In this document: positions 54,314 through 64,000 of the stretch, piece after piece
Numbering within the stretch: position 1 is the first letter of the stretch
Layout of the letters: every line of letters starts with the position of its first letter
Assembly (NCBI RefSeq): GCF_000499385.1
Contig: NW_013654863.1
Coordinates: 2,488 to 66,487, forward strand
Source of the DNA: Eimeria necatrix
Lineage: Eukaryota; Apicomplexa; Conoidasida; Eucoccidiorida; Eimeriidae
Direction: 5' to 3'
DNA: 64,000 nt
Position numbers and translations under genes: made by a program
Notes under the pieces: generated by a model
Databases searched by the model: none
Seen by the model: the letters and a program-made list of their open reading frames with translations, nothing else
Told to the model about the DNA's origin: nothing

Positions 54314-57300
54314 AACCCTGCGCACTTGGGAATACAACATAGAAGTGCGGAGACAAGGGCGAGTGGGGTCTGCAGCAACTGTGCCTCCACCTCAGCATGG
54401 AAAACAGCAAGACAACGAAAGGGCTGCGCGTGGGCGCCAATGGCCGCCAGCAGCTGCAGACAGGCTCGGCGGCTTCTCTTTCTTATGAGGCTCTGAGCAG
54501 CAGCAGCAGCAGAGCAGAATAGCAACAAATTCCACGTGCAAACGTCGAACTTGTGCGTACACAGTGACGAGGCACTAAGGGCGACGCAATGAAAAAGAAA
54601 GAAACGGGTGAGCTGCGCAGGTGAGCTGCGCAGGTGAGCTGCTGCAGCGGGTGCTGTTGCTGCTGCTGTTTGACTTTGCATGCAGGTACCACCTGCTCTG
54701 CAGCGATGCATACGGCGCCTGCAGCAACCCTAGCTCGCTAAAGGCTGGCGACTGAACTGCCGAGTGTCATTCGCTAGGCCGCACCGATGTTAACTAACGA
54801 GCTACCTAGCTAGCTAGCTAGGGAGCTATCTAGCTAGCCAGCTAGCTACCTACGCGGAGACTTATGACGCTTCTATTCCACAAATTCGGTGACTTGGCTA
54901 CCTAGATAGCCCAACACTGTACCTGCACGACTCCTGAAATGAATCCGGACTTGATGAAAGTCTCCTCCAGCAGCACCTTGTGCGCAGACATTTCCATTGT
55001 GGGGTCGCCGTAAACCTCCGCCATGTCTGTCGTTCCCTCTTGCAGCTTCTGCTGCATCCAGAGCTGCGCATGCAAACCCACAGCAACTGCACTTGCAATT
55101 AGCCGCAGCCCAGCAGCCATTGAGAATGGGAAGCGAGACCTTTTCGCAGGAGCAGCAGCAGCAGCAACTGACATACCTGAAACTCCGCTTCGCTAACTCC
55201 CGGGCGAGGCACGTTTAGGCCTGTGCATCCTGGGGGTCTGCATGCAGGATGTTTGTAGGCGCCCTCCAGCAGCCTAACAAAGAAAGGCACGTGTTCATCT
55301 AGGCTCAAGAAGTTGCTGGGGTGAGCTGCTGCTAAGGGCAGTGCTGCCTCCCGCAGCACAGACAGCGGCACCACGGATGCAGGCGGGAACAGCGAAACCT
55401 GTGCACGGCTGCTGGTGCTGCTGCTGGTCGCCGTGTGCGAGTTGGTGCCTCGCCTCCAGCTGGCAGAAGCGCCAGCAGCAGTAGCAGGATCGCCTCCCTG
55501 ACTTTGAAACGGCAGCGGAGAAGCACAAGGCAAAGATATATCGGGAGATCCGCAGACAGGAGAGGCATCTGAAGAGGCCTCAGTGGTGTAGACACTCGAC
55601 AAGCAAGAAGAACGGCTCCCCTCCCTCTCTTCTTCCATGCCCTCCAACTGAGAATGGGCAGCAGCTGCTGCAGCAGCTGCTGCCGGCTCGCTGTGAAGCG
55701 GCGCATCAACGCCAGCAGCAGCAGCCGACGCGCTTGCTGCGGCTGCTGCAGCTGCACTCTGTTCAAGGAATGATGACTGGGAGCCTTCAGAGCTGTGTAG
55801 GGCGGTGACAGTCCACTGTTCGCGCTGCACTCTGCTGGTGATGTTGCCGTTGCTGCTGCTGCGCCGGCTGCTGCTGCTGTCATCAGCTGGAGGCGCAGCA
55901 GCACTGCTCTCTCCAGCTGCGGCCGCGCTGTCTGCCGCTGCAGGAGGAGCAGCAGACACACACAGGAGGATCTCCTCCCCTTCCAAGCTACCACTGCACG
56001 GGAGGGGCCGTTTTGCAGAGCTGGGGCCCCACTCTACTTCCTCTCGCGCCTCCGCAGCGGCAGCTGCTGCAGCAACAGTCCCGTGCTGCACCTGCCACCT
56101 GCTACGCTGCTGGGGAAACAGTGGTGCAGCGCAGCTAAGAGGAGAAGCCCAGGCTGAGCTGCGCCTCCTTGCAGCAGCGGCAGCTGCAGCAAGAGCAGCT
56201 TTCTGCTGCTGCTGCTGATACCGCCGCTTCACGTGGAGGGCCCACAAGTGGAAGTGCAGTGGGTATAATGGGCCCCCAGGGGGGGGCCCTACGACGCCCC
56301 AGCCCCACGATCCAGCATCTCCTGCTGCTGCGCTTGCTCCCAATGCAGACCCGCTGCTAGCTGCTGCGCTTGTCTCAGTTGCTGCTGCTGTTGCTGGGCA
56401 AGAATGAAGCGGGACTGTTGTTGCTGCTTCTGTATCTGAATAAACTAAATGGGGAAACCGGTGCCGGTATTCCGCCAGCCGCTGCTGCTGCCGCCGCTGC
56501 CGTCGCACCTCTGCATGCGCCCGAGATATTCGGTGCTGCTGTGATTGTACTTGCTGCTGCTGTTGGTGCTGCATGTGTTGTCTGCTGCTGCTGCTGTTCT
56601 GTTGCCTGCGGTCAGCCTCCTGGGTGCGCGCTTCCGGGGGGCTTGAGCCAGCACGGCTTGCAGCCGCTGCAGGAGCAGCAGCACAAACGGAGGGGCCGCT
56701 GCCGCTGCTGACTCCCCTACGAGGAAGCTGCAGAGTATTGTGCAGCAGCTCACTGGCAGGAGATGGGCACAGCTGCTGCTGCAGCAGTTGCTGCTGCTGC
56801 TGCGCCTGATGGGGCGCCTCCGCAGAATGGCCGCTGAATAGGCGTCGCCGCGACGACGGCGAAACCGAGCTGCTGCTGCGCGCCGCAGCAGATGACACAA
56901 AAGGTCAGCAGCAAGTTGCGACAATTGTGAAGCAAAAGACACAGATGTGTTTAAATCTGCTGCGTTTGCACTTGTGTTTCTGCAGCAAATGCTGCACTTC
57001 TCCCCTAATACCTAGCTGGGATACTGGCTGCTGCTGCTCCACAGCACCTGCCCCTCTATGCGGCTACATATGCAGTTCTTCGTTTCTACTGTCTGTGCTG
57101 CTGCTGCTGCCCCTTTGATTTTGTTTCTTTCTGTTTCTGTCTGTTTACTTACTTAGCAGCAGATGATGGCCTGCGTCTGCTTCCCCTGCCGCCGCCGCAG
57201 CTGCTGCGGGCTGCCTTTGTTCTCCAGCCCGAAAGGCTCCCGCCAGAAGTCGCATGCAGGCTCCGCATTTGCTGCTGCTGCTGGTGGCCTTCGCCGTGCT

Positions 57301-58207
57301 GCTGCTTCCGCTTCTGCTGCCGCTGCTGCTGGTGCAGCTCACGCCGCAGCAGCAGGCGCTCCGCCTTGCTGCTGACAGCAGCACGGATCAGCCACCGAGA
57401 GCCAGGGGTGCCCCATCTACAAGAACAGCAGCTCGTGAGCGGCGCCATCAGGCTGCTGCGGAGGTGCTTCATGCTGCTGGTGGCAGGGTCAGAGAAGGCA
57501 GCTGGTGCGTACTGCACACAGCTGCTCTCCCCGCTGCTGCTGCTGCTGCTGCAGCAAAACGGCTGCTCCCCCTGCTGTCTGCGGGCCCGGCGGGAGCGAG
57601 CAACAGCATTCTGTAACTGAGCTGCAGCAGAAGAGCGTCGCTGAACGCTGCTGCCTCTGTTCATATGCGAGCACCGTTGGTGCCGCTGCAGATCTTGTTG
57701 CTGCGGATGTCCAGTGCAGCTGCTGCAGCAGCAGCAGCAGCTGCTGTTGGCGTTGCTGCTGCAAGCGCATTTGGCTCCTCCCCCTTCACTGACTAGCTGC
57801 AGCAGCAAACTGCCGCGCCTGTCGAAGTGCCGCTGCCGCAAGAGCGCAGCAACAAAGGCCCTCCAGCTGCAGCCTTCTAGCAGCGCCTGCAGCACGGGTG
57901 CCCCGATAGGCCCCACGCATGCGCTGTTGCTGCCGGTGATGCGCAGCAGCAGCTCCTGAGAGGAGGGGAAGGACAGAGACAGCAGCAAGTGCCGCAGAAC
58001 CTCTGAAAGAGATATAGCGCTGCAGGCGTACAAGTTGCTGCTGCCAGGCTCTGCTGCTGCTGATTCTGCCGCTACTGGCGACCCCGTCAGAGCAGCAGCA
58101 CCTGCTGCTGTGGTTTCGTTGTCCTTCGACACCGCCGGCAGGAAAGTTTCCCTCTCCTCTTCAGGCTGCTGCGGCTGTCCCAGGCTGCTTGTGCTGCTCC
58201 CGTTGCC

Positions 58208-58238
<31 letters not shown>

Positions 58239-59126
58239 GTACTAGCAGCGCCGCCGCCAGTGTCTCCCGGGTGCGCCACAACTACGTGTGAGGGCAGAGT
58301 TTCTATGGACCCGTTGGTGCAGAAAAGCAGCAGCTCCAGCAGCTTAGTGATGTGATAGGGGTTGCTGCCTCTGCTGCAGGTGGCCGGGTGAAGCCCCTGC
58401 AGCAGCGCTGCAGCAGCAACTCCAGCAAACCTATCCAGAAAAGACCGAAAAAAGAGGCAGGCGTCTGTGGGGGCCCCCCCGGGGCCCCGCGACCTGAAGG
58501 TGGCGTCGCTGGCTGTAGACAAACGCATGCATGCGAGGGGACAGTCCGCAGGAAAGAAAGCAGCAAAACCATCTCCGAGGCAAGAGATCAAGAAGTCGTA
58601 CACGGTGTAGGAGCGCCGCGCCACGTCCCGGGCCGTGAACAGCACGGGGCTGCTGCAGCGGCTGTTGCAGCAGCAGCAGCAGCTCGTGCTGCAGCAGCAG
58701 CAGTCGCTGCTGCTGCTCACGTTTTCTGTCAGACTCCCCTTGTCTCGAAGGCGCGACCTTCCAGCGCTGCTGGCGCAGCAGCACGCGGTGCTGCTGTTGC
58801 TACAGCGGCGGCTGCAGCTGCTGCTGTCGCATGTGCTCGTCGCAGACGAGTGAAGCGCCTGCTGCTGCAGCTGCTGCTGCTGCTGCAGCTCGTCTGCCTC
58901 TCCGCAGCAGCCCTGCGCAGCTGCTGTCGGGCTGTCCTCGTCATCTGCAGCTGCTGCAGAGTCGCGGCGAGGCGGCAGCAGACGCCGCAAAGACTCTGGA
59001 AAGGCGGGAGGCAGGTCCCCCAAGCAGCCACAAGTTGCTGCTGCAGGAGGGTGTGGGGCAAGGAAGGTGACGTTGCAGCAGCAGGGGACAACTCCTGTGC
59101 ATATCTGTGCCTGCTGCGTTCCCTGC

Positions 59127-59160
<34 letters not shown>

Positions 59161-60090
59161 GGCGGCCGTAACAGCCGCCTGAGCACCTGCAGCCGCACTG
59201 CCCCTTCTGCTGCTGCTGTCGCCGCTGCTGCTGCTGCTGCTGCTTGGCTCCAAGCACGTGGCACTGTATGTAATGCGTAAACCTCACTGGCACTGCCACC
59301 AAGGCAAAGACAGCCTCAACTGCAGCAGCTCCGTACCGCTGCAGCAGCGCAGTGAACAAATCAAAGAGAGATGCAGTGCCGTAGCTGCTGCGCCTCGCGT
59401 CCCCCAAATCAAATACGAAGGGGCAGTCGGGGCTCAAGTCGCTGCACGAAGCCTCCCCACAGAACCCACGGTCCACATAGTCTGCAGCGCACAGCAGCAG
59501 AAGCAGCAGCAGCAGCAGCGGCAGCAGCAGCAGCAGCAGCGCTTGTGAGGACTCGTACACTTACGCGCTGCGAAGTCAAACACTCGCTGCAGTCTTATCA
59601 GCTGCGTCAAAAAGGTACATGTTTGTAAGGGCCTAAAAGACAAGGATCTATCTGGGCTTTTCTGGCTGCCTTCATATATCTATCTGTGTATACAAGGATT
59701 TAGAATTGTGTACAATATATATTTAAATATATATACATATAGGTTTGTGTATACACAGAAACATGTGCAGATGCATACATTCTTTATACTAAAATGTAAG
59801 TACATGTAGATATGTAACCGTATGTAGACAGATATATACATAAATAATGTATTATAAATAATGTATATACATGTACATATTATATATACATATATATATA
59901 TATGTGTGTATATAATATATAGATTATATATACATGTAATGCATGTATATACGCACCCACATATAAACGTATACATATAAAGGGGTGTACATATGTGTCT
60001 CTGTATGAAATATGTAAAACCCTTAACATTTGCATCCGTTAATAAACATGTTAAATGCATACATATGTGCATCCAAATGTGAAGACATGT

Positions 60091-60170
<80 letters not shown>

Positions 60171-61872
60171 AGACATGCACATAGGCATCTGCAAATAAAT
60201 AAATATATAAATAAATATATGGTTTATGTACATTTAATACGTATTTGTTTCAATCTTCACACATGCATGCAGACACTAGCAGCAGCAGCTGAAACCCCGG
60301 CTAAACCCCAAATTGAAACCTGGAAAAAACCCTAAAATGAATCAACAAAGAGAAATTAAACAAAACTTCAAAAATGAAAAAAAATGAAAATGCCGCACTC
60401 AAGAAGTGAAGGTAAATCAAAGCAGTCAGGTGCTGGTAACGAGCGTCCGAGGGCCTGGGGGCCCCGTAGTACTGCAGCAGCTCCTCGACCTCAGCCTCCT
60501 CCGCAGCCTGCTGCAGCGCCAGCAGCAGCAGCAGCAGCAGCACCGTGAGCAGGAGCAGCAGCAGCGGCAGAAACAACAGCAAGAGCAGCAGAAGAGAGAA
60601 CAGTGACAGCAGCGGCAGCAGCGGCAGAAAGAACACTTGAAGAAGCAGTAGGGGGAACAGTAGCTGCACCAGCAACAGCCGCAGTGACACTAGCAGCAGA
60701 CACAGCAGCAGCAGCAGCAGGAGCAATCAAAACAGCAGCAGCATGATGCATTCAATGCAGATGCCGCATAAAAAGGGACCCACTGTTCTCGCGTCCGAGC
60801 TGTTGCCGGCGTCTCCAGCCATGCTGCTCTCTTGTGGCTCTTGCTGCAGCTGCTGCTGCTGCTGCTGCTGCTCTGCGTGCTGCTGCTCTTGCTGCAGCTG
60901 CTGCGAGCTAGTCGGAGGGACCTGCGACGGGTCGCAATCGGTGTCCATACACTCGAAGGCAAGCGGCTGTTTCGCTGCAGCTTCCGCTTCCCTTAAGAAT
61001 TCTTCCTGCTGCTGCTGCAGCGCGAGACCTTGCTGCAAGTGCTGCTCCTGCTGCCGCTGCTGCTGCTGCTCATCAAAGGCTGTGCTGCCGGCACTGCTGC
61101 TCTCATGAAGAGATACTACAGTGCCGTAGGGCTCTGCATGCTCGTGTTGCAAGTATCGGCTTTCCTGCAGCAGCAGCAGCCGCTCCTGCTCCAAATGTTG
61201 CAGCTGCTGCTGCTGTTGCTGCGGCCCTGAAACACTCGCGAATGCTGCTGCTGCGAGGGCAGGCAGCTGCTGCACTGAAGCAGCTACTCCTTCCTCTGCA
61301 TCGACGCTCATACTTGCGTCCTCATCGCTTCCGCAGCCGTTGTTGCTGCTGCAGTTGTTGCTGCTGCTGCTGCTGCTGCTGTCAGGGTCGATACTCTCGT
61401 CATCCACGCAGTCCTCGTTGCTTCGTGGCTCGCTGAGCTGCAGCGGGAGCGGCAGCTCCTGCTGCTGCTCCAGTTGCTGCAGGCTCTGAGCCTGTTGCTG
61501 TTCAACTTCTAGGCCACCAAACTGTGCCTCTTTTGCAAAGGCGGGCTGCTGCTGCTGCTGTTGCTGCTGCTGTGGCTGCTGCTGCTGCGGCGGCCCTTCG
61601 ACAAATGCGCAAACGTCGCCAGCAGCAAGGCAAAGCTGCATCTGCTGCGGCATGCTGCCTTCACACAACTCAAGGCTGACTGCTTCTCCTTCCGGCAGCC
61701 GAAGCAAAAGCTCTTGCTGCTGCAGCAATTGCTGCTGCTGCTGCTGCAGCTGCGTCTGCTGCAGGGCAGGGCACGAGATCCCGCCCGGTAACGAGACCTC
61801 AGTAACCAACTGTCCCACCGGCAAGGTGGAGCCAACGTCGTGCTGCTGCTGCTGCAGCACAGCTGGGACAAC

Positions 61873-61909
<37 letters not shown>

Positions 61910-62033
61910 AGTGCAGCAGCTGCTGATTCTGTTGGCAACAAAGCGCCACCAGACTCCAAGCAGAGGCCAGCCACAGGCGATACACGCCTAGATGAATTCG
62001 TGGATCTGCTGCAACCGCTGTCGGTGGCCTGCA

Positions 62034-62066
<33 letters not shown>

Positions 62067-62195
62067 TGTTAGGCGAAACTTGCCCCCAAGCAGGAACAGT
62101 CCCAAGAGCAGCAGCAGCAGCAGCAGGTGAGGAGCTCCGCTGTAAATCATCCGGAGACCTCAAGGGGGAGATCGTTTTCGTTGCTCCATGACTGT

Positions 62196-62229
<34 letters not shown>

Positions 62230-62482
62230 GCTGCTGCTGCTGCTATTGCCGGTGCCACTTGGATTATTTGCTGCATGGACAGCTGCGGGAGGCCGCTGCT
62301 GGATGCCTGCAGCGGTTGCTGCTGCTGCTTCCGCAGCCGCTGCTGCAGCCGCCTCAGCAGCAGCAGCTGCTGCTGCTGCTACTGCAGCTGCACGCACTGC
62401 AGCAGCGGCTGCCTCATCAGCGCTGCTGCTTCGCGCAAGAGATACGGCGTTAGATCCAAGGCCACAAAAAACGGTATCCCCA

Positions 62483-62519
<37 letters not shown>

Positions 62520-62802
62520 AGTCAACTTCCTTTTGCTGCTTCTGAAGCCGCAAGCCTTTCGAAAGTGGCTGGGAGCTGATGCCGCCCTCAGTCTCATCTG
62601 TCTGGAGCTGCTGCTGCTGCTGCTGCTGCTGCTCAGGCGGCGCGTTCAGCTGCTGCTGCTCCGTCTGGTGCGGCTCATCCTGCCTCTGTGGAATCTGCTG
62701 CTGCTGCAGTTGCTGCGGCTGCTGCTGCAGTTGCTGCGGCTGTTGCTGCAGCTCGTGCAGCCGAGAATCAGCACTTTTAGGGGTTAGACTGTCGTTCCCC
62801 AT
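50538..62802 (-). CDS. SAPS-domain protein, PP6/Sit4 phosphatase regulatory subunit-like
   Basis: SAPS proteins bind and target PP6/Sit4 phosphatase. Thirteen exons: 62802-60784, 60510-60399, 59481-57153, 56875-55177, 55063-54923, 54492-54174, 53997-53811, 53510-53387, 53239-52054, 51969-51518, 51227-51107, 50888-50856, 50747-50538 (stop), close to 3,000 codons against about 900 in animal homologues. Exon 1 (MGNDSLTPKSADSRL) is mostly Q/A/S runs. EEAEVEELLQYYGAPRPSDA and RYQHLTALIYL fit the SAPS start. RLGVSFIAAIDALQQLVGVV and LLELF...IFASKL (exon 7), HRRLFADCRLLDRL (exon 8) and AHFVAVTIA (exon 9) align with the helical repeats around NNFLH and GYMGHL in known SAPS domains. The C-terminus (PFLDLTDPNNFMPVDEARRV, then KKEGSHHSSHGH) is charged. 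All junctions fit except two: a +1 frame change inside exon 6 and the exon 8/9 join. Those may be errors or missed micro-exons. Long S, A, Q and C runs interrupt every exon over 1 kb. Confidence 0.7.
54607..54647. repeat. Three tandem GTGAGCTGCGCAG units
   Basis: A 13-bp unit repeated at 54608, 54621 and 54634 (last copy GTGAGCTGCTGCAG) within a SAPS-gene intron, on the strand opposite the gene. Confidence 0.9.
54797..54852. repeat. AGCT/CTAG tetranucleotide tract
   Basis: Imperfect CTAG/AGCT repeats (CTAGCTAGCTAGCTAG core), self-complementary, inside the SAPS-gene intron between exons 5 and 6. Confidence 0.92.
59690..60170. repeat. TA/ATAC-rich microsatellite with (TA)n core
   Basis: AT-rich TATATACA sequence through the interval with a perfect TA run of about 40 units near 60092-60167. 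It lies in the SAPS-gene intron between exons 2 and 3. Confidence 0.95.
60511..60783. repeat. CTG-rich pyrimidine tract of SAPS intron 1
   Basis: The whole 273-base intron, read in gene direction, is a CTG/CTT-rich tract that ends ctggcgctgcag at the exon 2 acceptor. The intron starts with gtgggt. Confidence 0.8.
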
Positions 62803-62819
62803 TGCAACTTAAGAAGCGC

Positions 62820-62852
<33 letters not shown>

Positions 62853-63144
62853 TGCTGCTGAGCCGCTCTGTAGGGCATTGGCTTCGTCTTGCACGCAGAG
62901 TCAGTCAGGCAGAGCTCATCCTCCCCGAACAAGAATGCTTATCTACATCAAAAAAAAGCAACGTTGGAGGTTGCCTGTGCTGCTGCTGCTGCTGCTTTTG
63001 CTGCTGCTGCTGCTGCTGCTGCTGCTGTCGACGCCGCTACTTCTGCGCTACAGACACCATTTGTGCTGCTAGTGCTGCTGAACTGTGTAACATGATAGCT
63101 GAGCTTGCTTCTGGAACTGCTGCGGTCATCCCTGACTGTGGCTG

Positions 63145-63180
<36 letters not shown>

Positions 63181-63578
63181 TAGCAGAACTCTCCCGCCTG
63201 CGGGTGGGGCTCTTGATGAGAGAAAGACCTTTGCGGAGGCTGTATAAAAGAGATAAAAGACACGGTATAGCACCGTCTGGTGTCGCTGCTGCTGCTGCTG
63301 TCCCTGTTGCTGCTGCACCTGTCCTGGCTGCTGTTTTTGCTGCTGGATTTGCCTGTGGGCCTGCTGCTGCTGCTGCTGCTGCTGCTCTGCAGCAATGCGC
63401 AGCACGAAACGCGCCAAGTGCGCAGGCTCCCTGCCCCGGGGCCTCACGCGCAGCAGTCACTAGTGCTGCAGCGGCTGCTGCTGCTGCCGCGAGTGCTGCT
63501 GCTGCTGCTGCTGACGGCGTGTCTCGTCTCGAGGGCCCGAGCCACTGGAAGCAGGGCGGCTACCCAGGGGATTCTGCG
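62803..63578. other. Upstream region of the SAPS gene
   Basis: CTG runs at 62817-62865, 62978-63030, 63150-63178, 63355-63390 and 63465-63515. A minus-strand stretch LRKGLSLIKSPTRRRESS (about 63241-63190, after a ttttatacag acceptor) looks protein-like, but no gene could be assembled. The promoter of the SAPS gene should lie here. Confidence 0.4.
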
Positions 63579-64000
63579 TCACTCAGCAGCAGCAGCAAAA
63601 CGGTGTAGAACGCAGCAGGAAGAGGCGTAGCTGCTGCTGCTGCTGCGCTGCTGTTTTGCCGTAGACGGGCAAGGCAGGCAGCGCCGGGTGACTGGCATCT
63701 GGTGCTGCTCTTCCTGCTGCTGCTGCTCTATTTGAGTGCACATGCACTTGAGGAGAAGACGATTACTCTCATATAGCGGTTCCGCGTAGACTGCAAGAGT
63801 GAGAGGCCGCTGCGGCTGCTGGAGTTGCTGCTTCTCTTGCTGCTGCGGTAATGTATAAACTAACGAGACTCAAAGTGGCAGCAGCAGTTGTGTTGTTACT
63901 TATCCCAGCTTCGGTCTTTCTTTTTGCCTCGCTCCCCAGCCACGACGTATAGCGCAGCAGCAGCAGCAGCAGCTGCTGCTACTCCAGCAGCAGCTTCTGC
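63579..64000 (-). CDS. Last two exons of an unrecognised gene entering from the right edge
   Basis: Exon 64000-63900 (donor gtaaca, partial at the window edge) and exon 63790-63579 (acceptor cactcttgcag, stop TGA) join in phase 1. They read YTSWLGSEAKRKTEAGI then IYAEPLYESNRLLLKCMCTQ, then IEQQQEEQHQMPVTRRCLPC, followed by an S-rich and A-rich tail. The joined peptide looks like a genuine C-terminal region but I do not recognise it. The stop lies about 780 bases upstream of the SAPS start, in the same direction. Confidence 0.5.

Noticed and set aside
59461..59481. DYVDRG motif of PPP-family phosphatases in SAPS exon 3
   Set aside because: The other catalytic motifs (GDxHG, GNHE, HGG) are absent nearby; the match arises at a splice junction and is probably chance.
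60030..60335. Tyrosine/isoleucine repeat protein
   Set aside because: Translation of a TA microsatellite in an intron.
1..64000. tRNA or rRNA genes
   Set aside because: No cloverleaf-like or rRNA-like segment was noticed on reading; a covariance search would be needed for a firm negative.

Overview
The window looks like nuclear DNA of an Eimeria-type coccidian parasite (Apicomplexa). That inference rests on very dense in-frame CAG/CTG trinucleotide runs that encode single-residue tracts (A, Q, S, L or C by frame), dispersed telomere-like TTTAGGG/CCCTAAA arrays far from any chromosome end, intron-rich genes, and an alternation of repeat-rich and repeat-poor segments of the kind known from Eimeria chromosomes. 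I cannot name the species. The first 19 bases are a C homopolymer and 12545-12644 is a 100-N assembly gap.

Segment 1 (about 1-19.1 kb) is repeat-rich: CAG/CTG runs, GGGGCCCC palindromic tracts, telomere-like arrays and a dispersed palindrome GGTGTACGTACACC. Three conserved genes were rebuilt by matching splice phases: a DnaJ/Hsp40 with J domain and zinc-finger motifs (minus strand, cut by the left edge), an Scd6/LSM14-type mRNP protein (plus strand, four exons, complete) and a WDR89-like WD40 protein (minus strand, three exons, complete). Part of a fourth, unrecognised minus-strand gene ends at 11451. The repeats fill the introns, and several touch splice sites.

Segment 2 (about 19.1-50 kb) is repeat-poor with normal codon composition. 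A very large minus-strand gene, possibly of a flagellar TPR-like family, fills 20.6-37.0 kb. A 37-43 kb interval holds decayed CTG/TTG satellite, several tandem duplications and a few isolated minus-strand exons. A Kelch-repeat protein (43.4-47.6 kb, plus) and a small five-exon coiled-coil protein (48.65-50.2 kb, plus) follow.

Segment 3 (about 50.2-64 kb) is repeat-rich again but has almost no telomere-like arrays or GGGGCCCC tracts. It is almost filled by one 13-exon minus-strand gene (50538-62802) with a SAPS domain, typical of PP6/Sit4 phosphatase regulatory subunits, inflated to nearly 3,000 codons by homopolymeric amino-acid runs. The last exons of another minus-strand gene enter from the right edge.

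The genes do not form a pathway. They are housekeeping functions (protein folding, mRNA storage, phosphatase targeting, scaffolds). I saw no tRNA, rRNA, CRISPR array or intact transposon. The most interesting signal is the physical coupling of three repeat classes to splice junctions.
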